NCBI GenBank assembly: GCA_944990035.1 | Contig: CALYLX010000126.1 | Span: 2,232,001-2,296,000, forward strand | DNA: 64,000 nucleotides | Direction of reading: 5' to 3' | From: Clitopilus passeckerianus | Taxonomy: Eukaryota > Basidiomycota > Agaricomycetes > Agaricales > Entolomataceae | In this document: piece by piece, positions 1 through 11,418 of the stretch | Numbering within the stretch: position 1 is the stretch's first letter | Layout of the letters: every line of letters starts with the position of its first letter | The notes under the pieces: model-generated | Database searches by the model: none | Told to the model about the DNA's origin: nothing | The model's input: only the letters and a program-made list of their open reading frames with translations | Position numbers and translations under genes: made by a program

Positions 1-1095
1 ATACGCCAGTATGAAGCCATCGAAAAATGCTCACTCTCGTACTGATGTATCAAGGCCCCCGCTGTAAGCATGGGTTGCATCCCCAAAGCAGCAGGCAAGG
101 ACGGCAGCACGATGGTCAAACTTTGCCCTGGCCTCGCTTTCTTTGCCTCCCTTCTCTCCTACTTCATAGAAGCGAACGGTCTAAGGAATGGTATTAGATA
201 CTGAGGGTAGTTTTGTGCTAAGGATTGTCCTCACCGTGTCCCATGACGAAACTAAGAGGTGGTCTGGGTTATACGGCGAAAACCGCACAGCTGAGATGCT
301 ATCGAAAGGCGGAGACGGTAAAGTAATGCTTTGATCGTCTAGATTGGGAAGTTAAAAAGGGAAAAAGCGGCAAAATTGCGCTCGTACCGTTCATTTTTCC
401 GCGACGGGGTGGTCGAAGTACTTGAGGTTATAACCTTCAAGCAGGTGATGAAGCAGCCAATGTCACACCCTGTCACAGCTTCGAATGATTTCGACTATAC
501 AACAGCGTTAGTCAATGGCAGTGGATGTAGCTGTCAATCTCAAAGTCCATCGAAATGACAACTTGAACCGATTCAACAAAGTGCATTGCTAGTTATGGCT
601 CTTTTGCCTACTTTCCTACTGACACGACTCCCATTGTACGCGACATCGGTCACCTTTGACTTCGCTCAAGATCATCGACCTAGTTCCACTGTTCTCGCTT
701 CAGAGGGAAATTGCTCTTTCTGGCTCGAGTTCGAAACGGCCACAATTTCTTCGCAGTATACGCAAACATTGGCTGGCCAGAATCTCATTTGTTCTACGAC
801 TGGTAGGCGGTCTGAACAAACCCCTTACCTGCTTGACGGCTGGAAACTTGCTGCTACACGGAAACTAGAGATAACCTTGTGACAATTCATCTAGGTGAAG
901 TTTCCAAGCTATTCAGACTTGGAAAATATGGCGAAACCCGTGTGACGGGTTGAATAACGGGACTTGATGTTTCTCAAACCCACCAGCCTCAGGCTAGGAA
1001 GATAGATTCGCTCACCTCCCTAGCACCTATCTTCTCTCCCCGTTGAGCCACCCCCTCCGTTCTCTGCATCTCTCCTTCCGCCATTGTAGCCATTC
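1..1095. other. Gene-poor left edge, no supported gene
   Basis: I see only short overlapping open frames with no recognisable domain, no consistent exon chain and no structural RNA. It may hold the 5' flank of the orphan gene that follows. Confidence 0.4.
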
Positions 1096-3458
1096 ATGGC
1101 TGCGATGCCCGCCCCCAACCCGCCGAGACTCACGGCACTCTCGTCGATCCAACAGGCTGGATTCACCTATGGACCCACCTTTTTGGACTTGCTCGTTCAA
1201 TCCAAACAGCGGCCGGACGGCACCCCGCACAAACCACGCCAAGGCGGGGAGACAACAGGCGATCGCCAGGAAACCTCGGGCGAGGGCTTCGAAGACGGGT
1301 TGCGAGAGGAGAATCCGGTGGGGGATGCGGAGGAAGGAAGAGCCAACAAAGCGAGGTTCGACGAGGTCGAACTCTCCTCCCAGGAGGAAATGCAAGCTCA
1401 TGCAACACTCGACTTGATCGTCGCCAACTTTATCTATCATCGCCAGCCCTTTCGACACTTTCAGCATCTCCATGTATTCGCCGTTCCTTATCTGACATCG
1501 AGTTATTACTGACCGCCCATTTTGCAGGATACCACCAAGAAGCTGACCTTGGACGAAGCCTTACAGGCTTGCATCAAGCACTCTGGGGCCGATGACCTGG
1601 GACTTCACCACTTCCGTTGCTCAATGGTCCAGCACTTGACCGGTTCACCCGTCGCCCAATTGGAAAACATTGGCCCGCTCATGGAAGCAATGCTTCCATG
1701 GGCCCAGCAGGAGTAGGTTCACTTTCTGCGAGCACTTCCTTCACTGATCACGTCTTCTACAGCCTCCCACCTTCAATCCGGATTAACCTTGCCATTCCTT
1801 GGACACCACCTACCAATAGTGAAATTAGGCTCAAGGCTTTCAGCCTCATGAAGGTACATGCAGAACTCGAAAGGGGGGAACCCTATGTACAATTCCGCTC
1901 AACACCGAGCCAGCCCCGTCAAGCCGTGGATTCGATTGTCCCAAAATGTCGGAAAAGGCACTTCTTTTCTCCCCGTCTTCGTAAGATCCAGGCGAACATT
2001 CTGGTGATGTTGCGAATGCGGGTGGTACCAGGAAACTTACCCCCACTAGATGGAAACAACTCGCCCTTCTTCATCGAGCACGAAGAAGCACGTATGCTCG
2101 CGTTCCTTGGTGATAAAATTGACCTCAAGTTCAAAATTGATCTCGGTGTCAGGAAGTCTCCCTCATACACCCCCAAGGCTCGTCATGTGGGTCTACGCCT
2201 TACTCTTTCGCATATACAAGATTTAAACGCTGTTTGCTTCTTCTAGGCAGCGAAATATCTGATGTCAACAAACCTCACCCAGGGCACCCGTCTAGATGCT
2301 AGTCTGTATTTCGATGGTCTAGTCAAAGAGCACAGCGCGGGATCACATGAGGAAGCGCTTACTTGCCTCTCTTATACGATGCACCTCAGTCAAATGGGCC
2401 TTTTCTTGGCCTGGATCGACAGCAGCTGGGAGGACACCTTTGGGTTCATTATTGAAGAACATGCTGCATTCTGGTGACCATTTATGTCGTTCCCGGGAAT
2501 TCAATGCTCACCTTTGGTAACAGTTCACCGGATGTACATTCTGAGGACACCAGGCCCCCAAGCATAGCGAGTGAAATCAACGATATCCCCAAGGATGAGT
2601 GCAAGGTTGAGTCTGGTGGTGAACTAGGTGGGGCCTCGTTCAACGGCCAAGACCCTCAACGTGAATGGGAACTCTGAGAGGAGCAGGAAGCAGAAGGTTT
2701 GAAGAGCAACAGCGAAGGGGAACCTCACCAACAAAGGGACCTCTAGCAGGGAGGACAGTGAAGATTGGGCTCACACCAGCGACGGAGACGAGGCAGACCG
2801 GCACCCCCCGAAGCGTAAACGATTAAGGGGTAGTGGTCAAGATACCTGCCTTTGCAGAGCTTGGGAACGAAGTCGAACGCCCATGGAAGCGCCCTAGGAC
2901 CAGTGACCCCAACATTGGCTCAGAATACGGACGGGAAATGCCCCAAACGTCACCTGGAAGTTTCGGACACCGAAGACGACGAACAAGCTCACAAACGGGC
3001 GAAAATGGAGTTTCCGCCATTGGTTACACCTGTGCTTGGCACCTCGCCGCCCACACTCCAAAAACCTCTGAAGAAGCAACCACACGATTTCCGGGAGAAC
3101 CGATGTAGGATGCTTCAGGACAGAAGGATAATCAAGTTCCTACAAGACCACAGTGCAGGCGCCATCTCCTCTTGAGGTGCGTAGGCCGCAGCCTTTGTTT
3201 CTCCGTCACCATCTTCATTGCAAACAGCCTCGACCAGCACGCCTCATACACCCCCGGTCCCCAAGTGCGGGGTCTGGACATAGGGTCCGGCGTAGGGCTA
3301 GGAGATCCAGTGCCAGTGTCATTCAAGGTAGTCCGGCCCTCATCCCAATTACAAATACTATCGCAACTGCGCCGTCAGCAACGACCTCTTTGTTACAACC
3401 CTCTCAAATGCCTTCGCAGCCTCCGTTTCGTAGAAGCGCATTCACATTCCGTGCATAA
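1096..3458 (+). CDS. Uncertain multi-exon orphan gene, function unknown
   Basis: I do not recognise this protein. Open segments follow one another on the plus strand with short gaps that could be introns. The first begins at an ATG at 1096 and runs about 110 residues. A second opens after a TTTGCAG acceptor near 1528. A long one covers about 1750-2190, and a fourth from about 2250 ends at a stop near 2476. Two further open segments (about 2850-3175 and 3150-3458) are charged or Ser/Pro-rich and may form a C-terminal tail or belong to another gene. Protein-like composition supports coding, for example a segment rich in Leu, Ile and Trp near 2300-2470. Frame changes and stops between pieces mean it could equally be a decayed gene. 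Exon joins are not resolved, so the coordinates are an envelope. Confidence 0.3.
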
Positions 3459-4463
3459 TTCCCGCCGATATTTCCGTACTTTTTTCTTGGTTTCCTCGGA
3501 TGCGTGCAGGATAATAATTATATCAATACTATCACTTACTGTTACTATACTACACCGTATCAATACTTTCATATTTCTACTATACCGTTCACCATTTCAG
3601 CCATTCTAGCCCCTAACGATCGCAGGTTCAGAAAAACGATAATCGTGTCAGGGAAATGGGACTTGAGTCCTTATTTCCCTTAGCCTTTACGCTTGCATCT
3701 AAAACGTCGAACGTCGAGACGTGCTTCAAATTGAGAATCCGATTTGTGTTCTTAACAAGGTTTAAGATTACCTCGAACTTCTGGCACCTTCAACCTGAAC
3801 GGCGGATAGACCACCAGGCCTCATGGCTTGCTCGGACGTGTCCATGATTCAAGATATCAGTTCAGCTCACTTACTTGGATTTTTCAAGATCTGGCGAATC
3901 GCGATAGGCATGTGTTGTCAACGCCCCTGACGTTCTGAATAGATCTGATTTGGCTGGGCTTCGCTGGTCACCTGCATACCACAATCTCGCTACTTTTACG
4001 CCGTCCTTAACCCTTGCTATAAAACATGGGAGAAACAGCGCTGCCAGCCCGATGGCGTTAAATTACAACTCCTCGCAATGACACTAGAGACCTAGATGCT
4101 GTAACCGAGGGAGTCAACTCTTATTTGGTCTCGCTGGCTTCCTGTACGACCCCAGACCTCAAACAACCATATCTATCATCTCTGTCGTCGCGTTCCGTAT
4201 CCTCTCTCCAGGTCCGGTGACTATGCGAGCCTCTTTCAGCGTTGATTTGGCTTCTTAGCAAACATCGGGAGGCACTCATTGTGAACAACGTATTACACAG
4301 ATCACGAACGCAGGTGTTTGTGCCCTTTGAAAATGGAGCCGGGAAAATGGAGCCAGCTGAATACTATCCGCCAACTCCGCAAGAGGTCTCTCGAAATTCT
4401 GAGCCACTTATGCAAACACATGACGAAAAAAGCTCTTGGGCTTATCAGGCTCTGACGACTTCA

Positions 4464-4772
4464 ACTTAGGGGCTCCAGGCCGTGATGCACCGACGGGCAT
4501 GTTTCCCTAAGTGAAGCTGCCTTGACCACGCACCTAGGGCCACATTCTTGTTAGTCTCTGCGTTTCATTCCTGATCAGTTGAGCCGGAAAACGTCCAGTG
4601 GCGTCAACCTTTCAAGGTCCCTTGCAGGTCGATTCTAGAGTGCGTCACTTCTCTGTGGCTTTGACCAACTCAGAATGGGTACGGCGCGGATCAAGGAGTT
4701 TGATCATCATCATGGTATTGTTGCACAGAGGCAGAGGCTGAAAAGGTTTTTTATTTTCGTCCGGCCCACGCA
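4464..4772 (+). repeat. Degenerate direct repeat, copy 1
   Basis: This segment matches 4972-5272 in the same order with many substitutions and small indels. Shared blocks include GCTCCAGGCC, GACGGGCATGTTT, CTTGACCACGCACCTA, GCGTTTCATTCCTGATCAG and CGATTCTAGAGTGC. The offset between copies is about 507 bp. The element type is not identified, and no terminal repeats or coding capacity are evident. Confidence 0.75.
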
Positions 4773-4971
4773 ACATTTGAACCTCCATGTTGTGTACTTG
4801 GAAAACTCCAACATATACCTAGATCGCAACTCGAACATCCCTCACTACTCTCGGGTGCCCAACAACGAGGTCTTGTAACAATCCAATAAAAAGGCGACCC
4901 CCTACGTGGGGGCCCTTGACCATAATGCATACCGATACAACCAAAAGAATTCTCCCCTCCGACGACATCCT

Positions 4972-5272
4972 ACTTAGGAGCTCCAGGCCATGATGCAGCG
5001 ACGGGCATGTTTTCCTGAGGGAAGCCGCCTTGACCACGCACCTACAGTAGTACCACATTCCTTTTAGACTCGGCGTTTCATTCCTGATCAGTTGATGGCT
5101 CCAACGCGTCGACTTTAAATTCTCAGGCCGATTCTAGAGTGCATCATCTCTCTACGGCTCTGGCCAAATCAGAGTGGATACGGTGCTGCTCAAGGAGTGT
5201 GGTAACATCTTGTAGCAGGCGAGATGGCTGAACAGAGCCAAATTTTGATTGTCGTTTAGCCCACAGGCAACT
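4972..5272 (+). repeat. Degenerate direct repeat, copy 2
   Basis: This is the second copy of the repeat at 4464-4772. It lies in the same orientation and preserves the same ordered blocks of identity. It is followed within 200 bp by the tRNA-like A- and B-box remnant. Confidence 0.75.
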
Positions 5273-5450
5273 TCTTTAGTTGCTGAAATCCTACTGTAAC
5301 GGGGTTATCAGTTCCCCGCACCAAAATATTTGATTTTTGGTCCACGAATGCATCCCGAATAATAAACAGGCACCCGGCGAGTATCCCATGAATTGCTCTG
5401 GCAGCTACATGAGGTCATATTGAACCCTAGGTGTTGAGCAAAATGGATAC

Positions 5451-5510
5451 CTAAGCCGAGTGGTTGAATCGCAGTAGATCCTTCAAGAAACAAAGCTGAT
5501 GGTTCGAGCC
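5451..5510 (+). other. tRNA-like A- and B-box remnant (possible tRNA pseudogene or SINE head)
   Basis: CTAAGCCGAGTGG at 5451-5463 resembles the tRNA A box and GGTTCGAGCC at 5501-5510 the B box, about 40 bp apart as in real tRNA genes. A T-rich tail follows from 5523. I could not fold a complete tRNA: the acceptor and T stems do not pair. A tRNA pseudogene or a tRNA-derived SINE fragment is therefore more likely than a working tRNA. Confidence 0.25.
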
Positions 5511-5774
5511 TGGTAAAGGCTACTTTTATTTTAATTTTATTTTGCCAGATGAACCAATCGTCGGCCATACCAATGCCATTAAAGTATCGTTTACAGTCCT
5601 GCAGTAAATTGAAGTTGGGGCGTAGGATTTGCACACGACTACAATGCATCTCATACCACCAAATAACATTATCCTTGCATGACTAGTCATGCAGTCAACA
5701 GATGCAATACAAAGGGCTCCAGCAACTTGACTGAACCCCAACATCAACTCTGAAGCAACGGATTGAATATATCC

Positions 5775-7820
5775 TCATATAACTTCCTCCATATCATCGT
5801 CATCCTCCTCGCTATCCTCCTCTCCTGGAGTAGAAGTGCCAGGTCCCAACGCTGCAATTGCCGGGGGGTGCGGGTGAACAGGTGTAGGCGCAGAGGGAGG
5901 ATTCGGTATGTTCTGCGGCACAACCGCATTTACAGCAGCAGAGGGAGGGGGACCTGCCGCTTGCGCAAGTGGGCCAGAAGCCTGTTGGGCAATTGGTAAC
6001 TGTATTGAAGACGCGACATCCGGTGCGACAGGCCCTGTGGTCGTCGTTGTCGGTTCCTCCCCGTCTTCTTGTGCCAACTCTGCCAGCTGAGCGGCCAGAA
6101 GTACAAGTTGGGCCTGCAACTCTGCTCTGGTGTTCATCTCGTTCCCTTCTGGCACCGTTACAGCACCATTCGCTAACCCACCGCTAGTAGACCCAGATGA
6201 GGTACCAGCCGTAGTTGACGGACCTGCGACGGCATTCAACATGGGCGAAAGAACAACGCTGAACGGCGGTGAAGAAATATCGTTCCCAGATTCTGAGGGT
6301 GCTTTGCCATCATCCTCTGGAGGAAGCTTGAGTAGTCCACCGAAATTGATAGCTTTGAGAATATTCTGCGCAGCTTCGTACGGATCGTCAGATGGGCCAC
6401 CATTTGCAGGCGCGGCGGAGCCGTTGTTGGTTGCTGAGGGTACAGTTTTCGCACCAGTTTGGGGGTTTTGTTGGAGCTGTTGCTGACCTTGCGGAGGATA
6501 ACCTGGATAACCTGGATATGGGTAGCCGAAGGGGTATTGCGGGTGTCCAGCGTTGTTCTGGGCAGCGTTTTGCTGGCTCTGCTGGTGGTGATGCACAAGC
6601 GGTGCATGTGTGAATGGTGAGGATGAGATTGTATTCGTTGGTTGGGCTGCTTGATTTTGTGTCTGTGGCCGCCGTGTTGTTCGACGCGATGTCTAGAATG
6701 GATATAGAATTAGCTTCCTGAATCCGATGTAAGGGACAAAAATCACTTACGGTTCCACCTTCCCAAGTCGCATTCAACCTATACTTCCCGCCGCTACTCT
6801 TTTCCAACCTTCCCCTTTTGTATGCCTTCTGTAACGCTTGACTTGCTGACGGCCTGAAATTCTGCTGCAGAGGATATCGTGCAGCCATCCACGTGAACAA
6901 GTCCTTGGGCGCACATCCTTCTGCATCCGTACAACCGGTCAAAGCCTCCACAATCATTTCTTCGTAGCTGGGTAAATCGTCCGCAGGACCAGCGGTACCA
7001 GGCCCTTGGTTGAGTGCAGCCAGATTATTCATGCTATAAGAGTCAGGAGGCTGAGCGGGCTGTGGCGCGTTAGTGAAAGGACTGGCTGGGTTGGTGGGAG
7101 GTTGTTGTTGCGGATACCCAGCAGCACCTTGCATATGCGGATGGGGAGGGTATCCTGGCCATTGAGGATATGGGTACGGATATCCTGATGCATGTTGATA
7201 GTAGGGAGTATGAGGATACGCAGCTTGGGGGTATCCATAAGGCTGTTGAGGATAGGGAGGCTGCTGGGATTGCGGTTGAGGAGGCTGTTGAACTTGCGGC
7301 TGAGGTTGCTGAGGTTGTGCTTGTGCTGGTTGCGGTAGCTGTGATTGAGGCGTGGACGGTTGGCCTAGGGGCGCCGCAGGAGCAGTAGGTGTAGGGAGAG
7401 GTGTTTCAGTAGGTGGAGCAGGTTCAGGAGGACTTGGCGTCAATAAAGCCGGTTTGTCTGGTGGTTGAGGATCCGGCTGCTTTTCTACAGCCTCCTGGGC
7501 GCCATTCGTATTGTTCGCGTCGGTTGTCTGAGTGTTGCCCTCAGAAGACTTTTCAATGCTCACAGTCGGAGAAGAACCGATAGTTGTGCTTGATGAAGCA
7601 TCTGGTTTTGGTGGGCCATTGCTCGTAGGTTCAGATGAGGAAGGCGTCGATGTCGATGGCTTATTACGCATTGCTGCAATAGCAGCATTTATATCTGCGG
7701 GCCATACTGTACTTTTCACATAATGTGGCACATGGAGGTCGAAGTTGAGGCAAATGTCGATGATCTGCTGAGGCGGTAGCAGAGCTAGGTACTGTTTCTT
7801 GAGTTCATGGTCTTGAGGCC
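5775..7820 (-). CDS. H15 (linker-histone globular fold) protein with Q/P-rich regions
   Basis: The N-terminal part contains a conserved LLPPQQIIDICLNFDLHVP-type segment. A long Pro/Gln/Ser/Thr-rich region follows. Then comes an H15 winged-helix domain of about 70 residues, recognisable by SYEEMIVEALT and ASQALQKAYKRGRLEKSSGGKYRLN, at about 6780-6990. An intron of about 55 nt (roughly 6693-6749) splits the gene just after this domain. The C-terminal exon is Tyr/Pro/Gly/Gln-rich and ends in an acidic tail (EEDDDDMEEVI). H15 domains bind linker or nucleosomal DNA, so a nuclear chromatin role is inferred. It is much longer than a typical histone H1 and not basic overall, so it is probably not the canonical H1. 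The 5' end is unresolved: an acceptor at 7820 implies at least one upstream coding exon, perhaps within 7860-8050. Confidence 0.8.
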
Positions 7821-8994
7821 CTTTATAAAGATATAAAATTTAACAATAAGGCATATAGAAAGCTCAAATGCCGACCTTGAATAGCAGGATGGTACGGATG
7901 GTGGTAGAAGTGATGATAAGGCAGGGGGCTTGCCTGCATCTCTCCGAACGGTCCTGCACAGTTTTTCGCAACAAAGTTCGCTTACGACCGAGGCGCATCT
8001 CGCGTTTGTTGGCCCGCTCGACGATCTCAAAATTTATTTTGCAAGCCAAATGAGCTTCAATTTACTCAAAGAAACTCTGGAATCTACACTGTAATTTACT
8101 CGTCCCGGTGGCACCAAGTTTATCGGAGAATTTGGACAGGGTTCCCGCAACCTAATGATTTCAAAGCACATTGTATTAAAGACGTTTATGGGGTCCTTCC
8201 AGAGGCGCGGAGTCTAGCTGAAATGAAAGGCCGCGCCAAAAGCCACCTGAAGAACCCACGAGACGTTGCCAGATGCAGGATATCTCACCCCCACAGTTCC
8301 TGGGTGCCTATCATTATCTGTGTGCTGTAACCTGTGAACTCGCCCTGGCGGACAAACGAACCAGTGGATATCATTCATTGATGGAATTTCTCTAATTAAT
8401 CTCTGGTTCTGCCGGCAGCCTTCAAACTTGCTGTCCCAACATCATATCCAAGCTCACCTCTCTGATCTTCTTCTCCGCCGCCTTTACTGCCGACATCTCT
8501 TCCAGCTTGATGGCTTCACATCTTACAACAAGCAGACAACGTGTATCGATCTTATCAGATCCAGAAATAGCTAGGCCCTTGAGGATGCTGTAAATGTGTG
8601 CCTCTGTTCAACGCACACGGCCGAGTCATTGGAGTCGGGACCTCTTCCCGACTTTACGAAACAATGTGATTATCATTATCGCAACACGATCCATCTACTG
8701 CGCCAAGATTTCACTGATTGTCTACCACTGCACCGGCGCACGTTCCATCGTCCACATTGCGGCACGCAATACCGGACGTCATACCTATTGCCATCCTCAG
8801 CCACGGCTGCCGCGATTATGGGAGCGCCTCAACTATCCCATTCATCAACCGTGGCGCTTTCTAACACTTTGGTCGGTCATGGGTACAGCAGAGATACCGC
8901 GATGTATTCACCTACCCCCCTGAGGAAAATCCGTGGCGTTGATTTTGGTTTACCCTTAGGATATGTTACGGGCGCCACTATCGCACCTCGAAGG
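7821..8994. other. Intergenic stretch between H15 gene and metallothionein
   Basis: The part near 7860-8050 probably holds the first exon of the H15 gene on the minus strand. The remainder shows no protein I can support. The overlapping plus-strand frames at 8594-9150 run straight through the metallothionein TATA box and first exon and look like chance ORFs. The right part is the metallothionein promoter. Confidence 0.5.
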
Positions 8995-9000
8995 TATAAA
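8995..9000 (+). promoter_or_regulatory. TATA box of the metallothionein gene
   Basis: GGTATAAAAG is centred here, 94 bp upstream of the metallothionein ATG. This spacing suits a core promoter with a short leader. A strong TATA box fits an inducible gene. Confidence 0.65.
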
Positions 9001-9093
9001 AGCTGCCCCAGTTCACGAATGTTTTCTTCAACAACTCCCACTGAACTCAACACAAACACTTCCAACTACTCTCTTAACTCTCGATTCATAACC

Positions 9094-9316
9094 ATGCAGG
9101 CCGTGAGTTCATCATCGCCTGTGCTGTCTTCGTCCCATTCATTGACATGAATTCTCCGTAGACTGCCATCCTTGTTAACAACGCTGCCTGCTCTTGCTGC
9201 GGCACCGGCGACTGTAACTGCACCTCTTCGTACGTTGTCGCACCTCACCCCAGTCTACTAGCATCTAACATGTCCACCTCAGTTGCTCCTGCACCTCCAG
9301 CGGCTGCAGCCACTAA
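9094..9316 (+). CDS. Metallothionein, very small Cys-rich metal-binding protein (three exons)
   Basis: Exon 1 is only nine bases (9094-9102, M-Q-A). It is followed by a GTGAGT...GTAG intron. Exon 2 is 9162-9229, a second intron begins GTACGT and ends CTCAG, and exon 3 is 9283-9316. The spliced product is 36 residues with eight cysteines at 13, 15, 16, 21, 23, 27, 29 and 34, giving C-x-C-C, two C-x-C pairs and a final single Cys, plus a C-terminal His. There are no aromatic residues. Cys-x-Cys clusters in such a short protein are the mark of fungal metallothioneins, which chelate Cu(I), Zn or Cd in the cytosol. Unspliced reading frames hide it completely. The frame stays open across both junctions and both introns have clean GT-AG ends, which supports the model. 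Confidence 0.85.
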
Positions 9317-9707
9317 ACAACCTCTCAACAACCCCGCTAGATGTATAAATGCCTTGACTTATGCTTCCCCATGTAACCAACACTAAACAATAAACCCAAA
9401 CCGTCTTGATGCTTCACGAGATGAAATGAATTTGAAATTATGTGAACGCTAATGATACAATTGTGATCGTAATTCTGTGTGGAATGGGTGCTGGGAAGTG
9501 GAATGGCCCTAAAGACTGAACAGATGGAGAAGTACCGCAGTAAGATAACCAGACGAAAAGAAGAGTAGGATATGAGGATGAAGGAAAAGACAAGGGATAT
9601 GTGGAGTAGCCTATGGTGATAGCCAGTCGATAGCGAAAAACAGTAATCCAATCCACGGGTATCGAGACATTTGTGGTATAAGAAATAGGCATAGGGTCAG
9701 ACATGAA

Positions 9708-11192
9708 TTATTGGTCGAAGTCCCATCCACCCTTCCCATTACTTGCTGAGGATAGTAACGGGTCAAGGGAGGCAAGTTCGCGCTTGATGCTCTGCCTCGC
9801 GAATGCATCAAGCTCTTTCAACAGTGTTGAGGTGATTTTCTGTTAAACAGGTCGGTTAGATTCATCCAACCACTCCCGAATCTTGAACTGGACAAACCTT
9901 GATCTTCCCATCAATCTTCAGGACCATATCTGCTAGCGCAGGCGACCATGTAGCAGGCGGACTGGCCAGTGCACTGCCGTACATCACCGAACCAGGAGGT
10001 CCTGACGGGTGCGCGATATTCCACAAGCTGCTGCTCATGCCATCTCCATTTTGTTGAGGGTCAGATGCGGCATTTGATATTTGTCCTGGACTTGTTATAT
10101 TCGTAGCTGAAGGATTATCATTTTGGAAGACGTGGGAGATGCCCGGGTGAGGAGAAAGCATGCCGAGTGGGCCCATCATTTGCTGGGAATGAGGGAATGG
10201 AGAGGGGCCGAGGATTTTGGATATCTTGTTGTATACTTCCGATAGGATGTCTAGCAGGGACAATAGAACTTGGTGATAGTCCAGAGGGAAGGGCTATGGA
10301 GAGCGAGAAAACCTCAGTGGAAGACGATATACGGTAATTCAGGGGAACGCACTATATGTGGTGTTGTCAGGTATGAAGTATCGCTCGAGCCATCTGCAAA
10401 ACCACTGGTGTATTCCGTGATACCGCCAGCTCGCTTTGCATTCTTCCCAGGTTTGAACAGTCGTTGCTGTTCCGATGTGAGTTTAAACTTTCAAAGGGTT
10501 GCGCAATAAATATTCACCATCCTCGGCTTCTCCCCTTCCTCCCTATTCTGTTCGTATTCGGTAATGATGTTGACAAGTCCACGAAGTAAATCTTGTGGTT
10601 GGTGTATATCCAATAAATTAGATAAAGACATCCCCAAAATGGCGAATCGGTATGTCCTGGAGACGGTTTAGCAGTGGGTCGGCCGGACGTGGGGCTTGCA
10701 CTCACCTCCTCTTTATGTCAAGGTTCAAGTTGCTGAATTCTCTCTCGAGATCGGCCTGAGAGATTAGCACCGTATGGAACCAATGACTCCGGCTAGGGTC
10801 GCAAACAGCTAACTCAGCAATGATGACATGAAACCAGTCAATGAAAACAAGTACCCTTCGTGTATATTCCGAATGTAAGTCAGAGTAAGAATCCTCTTCT
10901 GGGCCAGATCCCTGAGGTATTCCGCTGACGTTCCAGGACCAAGCTGAGGACTGCCAGCGCCGCCAACAGAGTCACTATGAAGAGATAGAGCATCAAACTC
11001 CCTCGTAGGAGTAGATGCGCTTGCAGCCGATGCAAAAGAGATAGCCGTGGCGGAAGGAAGTGGACCGACAGCGATAGGTGCTGCTGTTCCTGCACTGCCT
11101 GGATTTGACTTGAAAGAGCTGAGCAAGTTCTGCGCTGAAGACTTTCTACGCATTGTAGGTCTTGCCGCTTGAACGTCCGCAAAGTGTGACAT
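9708..11192 (-). CDS. Conserved fungal protein of unknown function
   Basis: I do not recognise a named domain. The start is the ATG at 11192. Exon 1 carries a Ser/Ala-rich N-terminus and a segment SAEYLRDLAQKRILTLTYIR that reads as structured. It splices to RSHWFHTVLISQADLEREF (about 10730-10785). It then joins an exon with RTYRFAILGMSLSNLLDI and a following amphipathic stretch (about 10540-10650), and next a Lys/Gly-rich exon around 10380-10480. The fifth exon (about 9890-10263) is Pro/Ser/Gly-rich. The last exon reads KITSTLLKELDAFARQSIKR and ends at the stop at 9708. Hydrophobic and helical blocks alternating with low-complexity linkers suggest a scaffold or regulatory protein, but this is inference only. 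All junctions use GT-AG with the frame maintained. Confidence 0.7.
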
Positions 11193-11418
11193 CTTTCCAG
11201 CACCGACGGCTTGCTAGATCTTCAGCGACAGCACAACTGACTGCAAACGAGCTGCACCAGGCGAGAGTCTCCCCTGAACGAACCCTCCAATCGCGCTGTA
11301 CAAGCACTCCGGTCACGTGGTCTGTCGGTTTAGATCTTTGCGCGATAATTGATGCTGTTCACAACTCTTTTTTGCTCGGTCAACTTGTTGTTCCCCAGAT
11401 ATACAAGAATCTTCAAGG

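Larger units (their letters stand above)
3459..5774. other. Gene-free stretch with degenerate repeats
   Basis: No exon chain with recognisable protein content is visible on either strand. The stretch holds a diverged direct duplication (about 4464-4772 and 4972-5272) and a tRNA-like pair of A- and B-box motifs near 5451-5510. It is AT-rich in places and looks like decayed repeat DNA. Confidence 0.5.

Noticed and set aside
6130..7388. Plus-strand frames over the H15 gene
   Set aside because: They are Val/Leu/Gly-rich shadows of the Gln/Pro codons on the minus strand.
8594..9150. Two long overlapping plus-strand frames (109 and 184 codons) before the metallothionein
   Set aside because: They overlap each other, cross the TATA box and run through the metallothionein first exon and intron. 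No domain or exon chain supports them.
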